From Botrytis cinerea B05.10 (Eukaryota; Ascomycota; Leotiomycetes; Helotiales; Sclerotiniaceae), in contig NC_037311.1 of the NCBI RefSeq assembly GCF_000143535.2, forward strand, positions 2,046,001-2,110,000: a stretch of DNA of 64,000 bases, read 5' to 3'. The notes below the pieces were generated by a model. That model had not been told where the DNA came from and did no database searches. It worked only from the letters and a program-made list of their open reading frames with translations. The position numbers were made by a program, and so were the translations under genes. Each line of letters starts with the position of its first letter. Position 1 is the first letter of the stretch. Shown here one piece after another: positions 56,609 through 64,000 of this stretch.

Positions 56609-59450
56609 ATGTTGGCAACAAGACAGGCTCTCGCTGCTGCCCAGCGGCGAGCATTCACCGGCATGGGCATTCGCACAATGGCCACGGTTGGTGATTCCCC
56701 GCTTGACAAACAAGTGAGACAAAATATCCACGAGAAGAACAACTTCATCAACTACAAGAAGATGTCCGAGAACCTCTCCATCGTTCGTCAAAGATTAAAC
56801 CGTCCTTTGGCATACGCCGAGAAGATTCTCTACTCGCATTTGGATGATCCCCACGGCCAAGAAATTGAGCGTGGTGTATCATACCTCAAACTCAGACCCG
56901 ACAGAGTTGCTTGTCAAGATGCCACTGCTCAAATGGCCATCTTGCAATTCATGTCTGCTGGCATGCCTTCCGTCGCCAACCCTACCACCGTACACTGTGA
57001 CCATTTGATTGAGGCACAAATCGGAGGTGCTAAGGATCTTACTCGGGCTATTGATATCAACAAGGAAGTCTACGATTTCCTTTCTACTTCTTGCGCAAAA
57101 TACAACATCGGTTTCTGGAAGCCAGGTTCCGGTATCATTCATCAAATTCTCCTCGAGAACTACGCTTTCCCAGGTGGTCTTCTCATCGGTACCGATTCCC
57201 ACACACCAAACGCCGGTGGTCTCGGAATGTGCGCTATTGGTGTTGGTGGAGCTGACGCTGTCGATGTCATGGCCAACCTTCCTTGGGAGTTGAAGGCACC
57301 AAAGGTTATTGGTGTTAAGCTCACTGGTCAACTCTCCGGCTGGGCTACTCCAAAGGATATCATCCTTAAGGTCGCTGGTATCTTGACTGTCAAGGGTGGA
57401 ACTGGTGCTATTGTCGAATACTTTGGTCCAGGTACTGAGACTATCTCAGCCACTGGTATGGGTACGATCTGTAACATGGTATGTTTATTTTTCTCGTCTC
57501 CAACATTCACATGCATTCAATTTCTCAATCTCTTTTAAACATCCACATGTCATCTTTTTGACTTATCACTAACTCTTTTCACAGGGTGCTGAAATTGGTG
57601 CAACCACTTCTCTCTTCCCATTCAACGACCGCATGTACGATTACCTCGCTGCTACCAAGCGTACCGAGATTGGAGACTTTGCTCGCACATACGCCAAGGA
57701 ACTCAAAGAGGATGAGGGTGCACAATACGATGAATTGATTGAGATCAACCTTTCTGAGCTCGAGCCACACATCAACGGACCATTCACTCCAGATCTTGCT
57801 ACCCCAATCTCCAAGTTCAGTGAGGCCGTCAAGGCTAACAACTGGCCTGAGGAATTGAAGGTCGGACTTATTGGTTCTTGCACAAACTCCTCTTACGAGG
57901 ATATGTCTCGTGCTGCTTCTATCGCTGAAGATGCCATGGCTCATGGTGTTAAGGCAAAGGCTCTCTTCACTGTTACTCCTGGTTCCGAACAAATTCGTGC
58001 TACTATCGAGCGTGACGGTCAATTGAAGACCTTTGAGGTTAGTAATTTCTACACTGAACCATTAAAATAACACTATTCTAACCGTTTCCTCAGGACTTCG
58101 GAGGTATGGTTTTGGCCAACGCATGTGGTCCATGTATCGGTTAGTACCCCTTTTCCTTTTCTCCCCCTTTTTGCCTAAACGATCCGACATTTCAATTCTC
58201 AACCAGAACTTGAACATTTAAATCATTGAGAGAACGATTAGTTCATTTCTCACTTTAAGTGACTTTCAATTGTCGAATTTCATTGGTGCATTTGGAAGTC
58301 TTCAATTGTTGAGATTGACTCGGACATTGAAATACTTCATGAAGGATACCCTTCCGGATCTATTTTATTTTCACTGGATGAACTTTTATACTGACAGAAA
58401 AATCAAGGACAATGGGACAGACGTGACGTACCCAAGGGAACTGCTAACTCCATTATCTCGTCCTACAACCGTAACTTCACTGGACGTAACGATGCCAACC
58501 CAGCTACTCACTCCTTCGTCGCTTCACCAGATCTCGTAGTCGCTATGACTATCGCTGGTTCCCTCCACTTCAACCCTCTTACCGATACCTTGAAGGGTAA
58601 GGATGGAAAGGAATTCATGTTGGCCCCACCTACTGGTGATGGATTGCCATCAAGAGGATATGACCCAGGACAAGACACTTACCAAGCACCACCTGCCGAG
58701 CGTGCCTCAGTCAATGTTGCCGTTTCCCCAACCAGTGACCGTCTTCAACTCCTCGAGCCATTCAACGCATGGGATGGAAAGGATGCTTTGGATATGCCAA
58801 TCTTGATCAAGGCTAAGGGAAAGACCACCACCGATCACATCTCTATGGCCGGTCCATGGCTCAAGTACCGTGGACATTTGGACAACATCTCCAACAACAT
58901 GTTGATTGGTGCCACCAACAGTGCCAACGGTGAGGCCAACAAGGTCAAGAACTTCACCACTGGTGAATTCGATGCCGTCCCCGCCACTGCTAGAGATTAC
59001 AAGAAGAAGGGTATCCGATGGGTTGTTGTCGGTGACTGGAACTACGGTGAGGGAAGTTCAAGAGAACACGCTGCTCTTGAGCCAAGACATCTTGGAGGTC
59101 TTGCCATCATCACCAAGTCTTTCGCCCGTATCCACGAGACCAACTTGAAGAAACAAGGAATGCTTCCTTTGACTTTCATCAACCCAGAAGACTATGACAA
59201 GATTGATCCATATGACAAGGTATGAAGCCTCAACAATTATCCTATAATGAATTACCAAACTAACTATTTCTCTCTTCAGGTCGACCTTTTGTGCACTGAG
59301 ATCGCTGTTGGCAAGCCAATGACCCTCAGAGTCCACCCTAAATCCGGCGAGTCATTCGACATCAAGCTTGCACACACTTTCAACGCTCCACAAATTGAAT
59401 GGTTCAAGAACGGAAGCGCTTTGAACACAATGGCAAAGATGAATGCATAA
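56609..59450 (+). CDS. ACO1: Aconitate hydratase, mitochondrial
   Basis: Exons 56609-57478, 57585-58037, 58094-58139, 58408-59219 and 59280-59450, 783 aa. It converts citrate to isocitrate in the TCA cycle and holds a 4Fe-4S cluster. The cluster cysteines are C389 in GSCTNSS and C452 and C455 in CGPC. The first exon starts with a mitochondrial-type presequence ([20 protein letters not shown]), then [13 protein letters not shown], a substrate-site motif. The splice after CGPCIG is followed by [10 protein letters not shown], restored by exon 4. Intron 3 is 268 nt, clearly longer than the others (53-106 nt). The C-terminal exon gives VGKPMTLRV and [11 protein letters not shown], the normal end. 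The gene appears complete and functional. Confidence 0.97.
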
Positions 59451-60436
59451 ATTATTAAAAATACATTGGGTGCGGTTGTGGTGTTGGGCGGTGGTTTACG
59501 AGAATTAAATTTTTCTGGGCTTTCGGAGCTAATGGGTTGCTCTGGTCTGCTACTGTATTTTGTTCATCACAGTGGGCCACTTTTTTTAGTTTCTGCTTTT
59601 ACAGTTTATTCTCGTACATTAGGCCTCGTTTTTTATGTTAAAATGTATGAGATTCCCAGATGGGAAAATGCTATGATAATGAACGTTTTGTGCTATGGAT
59701 TCTTTACGAGTGATGACGTGAAATGAAAATATTTGTTCCTTTTGAATGTCTGAATCTATGAGAAGAATATAAGGTTTCGCCATGGCTAAGCTAGCTATGC
59801 GCAACGAACCCCGTGTTCTGGGATGCGTTCTGACGGCAGGGCAATCACATTCTGTCTCTGTGTATTGAACCTCTGGGAGAGAGGAAGGGGGAGAATGGAT
59901 GATCTTTTCCTTGAGAGGATTTTAGGATTTAGAGTTGTGTGATGTGCGTGCGGTGTGCAATTGATTGATAGTATGATATGATCCCCGTCTCCCTTTTATC
60001 GATTCGCTTATTTTTGCGAGCTTGCTTTGTTGAGCTTGCTGTTATCACTACATCGTGTTGGAATAGCGAAGGGGGGTTTTTTTTCGGTGGAGAGTCCTGG
60101 GTTGGTTGGTTGTTTATTGTTATGTGGCTATTGGGTGTGTGGTTAATAGGTGCGGGTTTGGGAGGTAGGGAGGTAGGGGGGAGGGGTGGGATGGATGGAT
60201 GGATGGATGGATATATTGCGATTGGTAGTGAGGGGTAGATAGATGTTGCTGGTGATTTGAGATGGGGCTTTGGATGGGTGTGAAGGGTGTGGGAAAGTGA
60301 TGGAGAGTTTTGTACTGGGGGTTGGATTTGGATTTGAGGGTTCGATCATGTGTGTGGGTTTGCGGAATTTGGATGGTTGGTTTATGTTTATTGCTGTTGT
60401 GGATGGATGGAAGGATGGATGGATGGATGGATTGTA

Positions 60437-60473
<37 letters not shown>

Positions 60474-62510
60474 GTATATTTATTTCGCAACTATTTGCAA
60501 ATTTAGTTTGCTTCCTCCGTTGTTTTATTGATTTTTAAGTGCTTTCGCTTTATTGTGAGTGTTTCTTCATTTCGTGATCACTGCTTTACATTGCTGTCGC
60601 GTCAAAGTATGGAGTTTGGCAACTTTTTTTCGATTCATTCATTCATTCATTCATTGATTCCTAGCTGTATGAACAATCGGATATATCCCGTAGTTCAAAA
60701 TCACTATATGGCTACGCCTTGTGTGATAAATGAACAGTGTAACAGTTGGTATTCCTGTAGTCTTCAAGTAGTCGCGGCGATTTGATAGTTAGTTTAGTAG
60801 TCCAGATGAAAACTTGGGTTTCCCTCATGATGATGTTTGCATTCAGGTTAGAGTGTACTCGAAGAAAGTTGTAATGCAGTAGTAAAATAGCTTTTGGAAT
60901 AAATTGAATCTGCATCAAATATATCTACTGCCACTTTTTCTCAGAAATCGATGCGCCCTAACCTACTATCAAACCCTGGCTAGTCCTCTCTTTTGCTATA
61001 GTCAAACGTTTGCTGCATATTATGTTCTTTTGCAATCTCCTGTTTCATATCACATTTCAAACTCTTCTACGCCCGGGAATAAAAGTTCTCCAGCTCCTAG
61101 TTTACCATATCGCCATACTATTCGTCGAGGTTTATGGCAGCGCTTTTGTGGTTCAACTTTTGGAGTTACATGTTTTTGTATTTTTTGATGAGGAGAGTAA
61201 TGATAAAGGGATACGGGATATGGAGATGGCTATTGTTAACTGGGCGATGCTTTTGCAATTCGGGCGAGTGGTCTGATTATTGTTCTTTGCAGTATTGACG
61301 GCTATGGATTCTAGGTTTCTTTTTGTGGGTGGAGGTTAGAGGGGATTGGATGAGGAGAAGTGAAAGGGAGTTGGTATTTGGTATGAGGCAAGTGCGGTTA
61401 TTTACTGGGTGCGATTAGGTGAAAAAGTCCATGGTTTCTTGGTTGTGATTTTTATAAGTCGTTCTGATGGTGGTATGGATGGAATACCGCTTTATTTCTT
61501 GATGTATAAACGAGTTCCAACGACGACGGCGACGAGTGTCTTTATGTGTGCTACGCCTGGTAGCCAATATTAATGTATCCAGATCTGCTTCATTCTGGCG
61601 TTTCGGAAGAAACGAAGGAGCAAAGCCATTGAATTACTGGTCATTCAAACTATTGATTGAAGCATCTAGAGCAAGGGGTGACCTGGTTTTAATCAATGAG
61701 TGCGGAGAAGGAGAAGGAGAAGGAGAAGGAGTATATATATATAATTTGACACACAATGGTCGAGCCTTGCACCTTGTACAGTTTACCAAAACGATATTCA
61801 ATGAATATCTGACGCGTATCCTGGCTGAGTTGGGAGGGCTCATATAGGAAAAGTAGACAATGCTCCCGGTGACCCCATACATCCAAAGCTCACCGGGGAA
61901 TAAATTTAATCTTACAATGAACGTTCAAACGTCTGAACTGGCTGTGAATTGCGATATACTTGGGTCGGTACAGTATTGAAACCCACTCACATCAACCAAG
62001 TAAGATTACTATTACCTCTAGGTTCATTCATCAAAATTGAAGACTTCTTCAAAGTAAGATCTTTTAATGGAAATCCGTTCGCCTGATTGTATGAATTTGT
62101 GTCGGTCTTGTCTACCCTGCATTTTCGGAAAGAATATATCAAGCACACTATAGTTAGTGCTCAAAATGGAAAAAAGTTTTCTACAAAAATTGTGTGAAGA
62201 AATAGTAACATGACTCTTTGAATGTTTACTGCGTAAGAAGCATTTATTAGTCCTTTAGTTGCCCAAACAAGTAGAAGTCCATGCTCTGACAAGGCGTGGC
62301 AGCTCAGCCTCGCGGTAAGGTTAGCGAAAAGTACAAGACAATTTCGAAAGATGCTGGATTTCTCAACATAACACTCAGCGCATCGATTTTCAAACGATGC
62401 TGCAAGACCCTTCCAAGCCTTCGAGAAGTGATATCTAAGTCATTGAATATTCGAAAACTGTCATAAATCTTTCCCAAAAGCGGCGCAACCAGAATTCCGC
62501 AACATCCACG
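59451..62510. other. 3.1-kb intergenic with microsatellites
   Basis: Longest gap of the window. Simple repeats at 60188-60212 (GGAT), 60401-60431 (GGAT), 60433-60474 (TGTATG), ~60636-60655 (ATTC) and ~61702-61731 (GGAGAA). Frames reading Thr-Tyr, Met-Cys or Trp-Met-Asp repeats come from these. No gene could be supported by motif or splicing. Confidence 0.55.
60401..60474. repeat. Adjacent GGAT and TGTATG microsatellites
   Basis: A tetranucleotide array (60401-60431) runs directly into a hexanucleotide array with seven near-perfect TGTATG units (60433-60474). Typical slippage-prone sequence in a spacer. Confidence 0.95.
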
Positions 62511-63559
62511 ATGGCGATTACTTTACCCCAATTTGGCGCAACTCGTCTACGATCATATATCCTCCGTTTACCTTTATTCACACGATGTATAATAGCAATC
62601 ATATTCATATTATGGCTTGTCAGTCTGCAATCAGCCTGGGACCTCCAGAAATGGGGTGGCTTGTACCCGAATGAGATTGGGTTACAGTCAAGTAAATCTA
62701 CCATTTCTATACAATACCCAAATGATTCCCATGAACCGTGAAGCTAACATGGTGTTATTACTATAGTGTATCGCACAAATACCTTCCCATTGATACATAT
62801 GGGGTTCATACATATGATAATGAACACCATTGCTTTAACCCCATTGTTGGAGAGATTTGAGGCGGAATATGGGACATTGACTACTTTATCATTGTTTATG
62901 GGCCGTAGGTGTTCCTCGATGTAATTGATGTGAGAGAACTACAGCTAATAGATGTTATAGCGCTGTCGACGATACCTGCGCTGATATACACACTCGTGGA
63001 AAGGGGAATCTTCCATATGAACACAGGAGTGATGGGTGCCAGGTAAGAAAAATATCCTTTCTGTTTAGCCCAGATAGTTTTTAACAAAGACTTTAATTTA
63101 GTATCTGGGTTTTCACTCTACTTGCAATGGAAGCGCTTAAGACATATAAAACAAACCCAAACTTTGTATTGGGAACAGTACACATTCCAACATGGACTAC
63201 ACCAATTATCCTCACACTATTCATATCATTCTTGGTACCCCATACTAGCTTCCTTGGGCACCTTTGCGGGCTTGTTTTTGGCTACGGATGTTAGTGCTCT
63301 TCTCTCCTATGGTTCGGACCGCTAGCTAACTTTTATAGGGGGCCTGGGCTATCTCAAATTCTTAGCTCCACCAGAGAAGATTCTTCGATGGATTGAGGGA
63401 AAAATGAATCTCTTGGGACGATTGCCACATTACGTTTCGGTTGACCAAAAAACCTATGGAAGATATGGACTTTTGCCTACTACCAATAATCCCATAATCT
63501 CACCAGAAACAAATATTGCTCTGGGATTTCCCGGTCAGGCGCAGCGATCGGGGCCTTAG
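62511..63559 (+). CDS. RBD2: Rhomboid family intramembrane protease (RBD2-like)
   Basis: Exons 62511-62691, 62767-62904, 62961-63042, 63102-63289 and 63339-63559, 269 aa. Rhomboids cut TM substrates with a Ser-His dyad. The Ser is in NTGVMGASIWVF (S134), split by intron 3 and restored by the splice. The His is in SFLGHLCGL (H187). YRTNTFPLIHMGFIHMIMN (62-80) and LLERFEAEYGTLTTL (87-101) are the fungal Rbd2 segments. About six TM segments are present. The C-terminal tail (RWIEGKMNLLGRLPHYVSVD) is well conserved in fungal relatives. Yeast and fission-yeast Rbd2 act in the Golgi, the latter in SREBP activation; this role is transferred by family only. All four introns are 56-74 nt or shorter and in phase. 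Confidence 0.93.
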
Positions 63560-64000
63560 ATGTTGCATTTATCGGTCAATGATTTCCCTTCTCTGTACAA
63601 AGACTACGCATGATACGGAGTTTGGATGTTCTGGGAGCGATCATGCTTTGAAGTAAAAACGGTGGAAATGACATATGATATACGGCTTCGGTTTCTACTT
63701 TAACATCGGTGGTAGACAAACTGCTGGTAGCTTAAGGAAGTATGGATAAATTTATAATTGTAAGCTTTTTAATGACAACTATACAACTAGATGAAGTTGT
63801 TTGATGTCCGCAAGATTGCGGCTACCTTTACTCATTTGATACAAGATTTGTGTGAACTTTGATGAAATATAAGTAACTTAATTGCCTTGTGGTATCATGA
63901 GCTTCCAAGTACAGGAAATCTAACATCTGTCGCGTCGGCTCCTGATCTCGCGTCTTCGGAACCTCGCCTCAATTCCGGGCATTTTGACAAGGCTGACAAC
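63560..64000. other. Window-end intergenic
   Basis: Downstream of the rhomboid gene; no gene or element seen before the window ends. Confidence 0.5.

Noticed and set aside
60143..60538. Frames reading Thr-Tyr, Met-Cys or Trp-Met-Asp repeats
   Set aside because: Products of GGAT and TGTATG microsatellites.

Overview
The window is nuclear DNA of a filamentous ascomycete. Genes are monocistronic, with short GT-AG introns (46 to about 270 nt), CTAAC-like branch points, intron-bearing tRNA genes, a HET-domain gene, a GH28 polygalacturonase and a DASH-complex gene. Codon use, intron style and the protein families (HET, RTA1, NmrA-like, the ankyrin family with a C-x-C-x-C-H linker) fit Leotiomycetes, most likely a Botrytis/Sclerotinia-type plant pathogen. 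The genus is an inference, since no sequence search could be run. Most gene models were built by hand: splice sites were chosen so that conserved motifs join in frame, and every exon sum was checked to be divisible by three.

Left part (1-25.6 kb). A DUF2434 seven-TM protein is divergent from the Golgi tether subunit COG5. A single-exon HET-domain gene follows. Then come an eight-exon amidase (minus) and allantoinase (plus), divergent across 2.3 kb, with four GATAAG cores packed just upstream of allantoinase; together they suggest nitrogen scavenging under AreA-type control. Next are an RNase H-fold protein that has lost most of its catalytic acids, an unrecognised 230-aa gene, a 798-aa ankyrin protein with a Helo-like N-terminus, and a class V aminotransferase.

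Middle part (25.7-43.5 kb) is more accessory. It holds a small secreted cysteine-containing protein, two NmrA/isoflavone-reductase-like genes, a Zn(II)2Cys6 regulator, an RTA1-like membrane protein, a SAM methyltransferase, a disordered 200-aa protein and a secreted endopolygalacturonase. They are separated by long, apparently empty spacers.

Right part (45.4-63.6 kb) is mostly housekeeping: an MDR-type alkenal/one oxidoreductase, tRNA-Ile(AAU) and tRNA-Ser(UGA), both with introns, a HIT hydrolase with a GC-AG intron and a 15-nt exon, a Sec14/CRAL-TRIO protein with a membrane-anchor-like extension, DAM1, a BUD20/ZNF593-like zinc finger protein, mitochondrial aconitase and a rhomboid protease. 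A 3-kb spacer with GGAT and TGTATG microsatellites lies before the rhomboid gene.

I did not find a clear new defence or mobile system. The best candidates for something undescribed are the pseudo-RNase H protein, the Helo-like/ankyrin protein, the small secreted protein, and two structured intergenic elements (a GNRA-loop hairpin at 17.4 kb and a nested inverted repeat at 36.6 kb).
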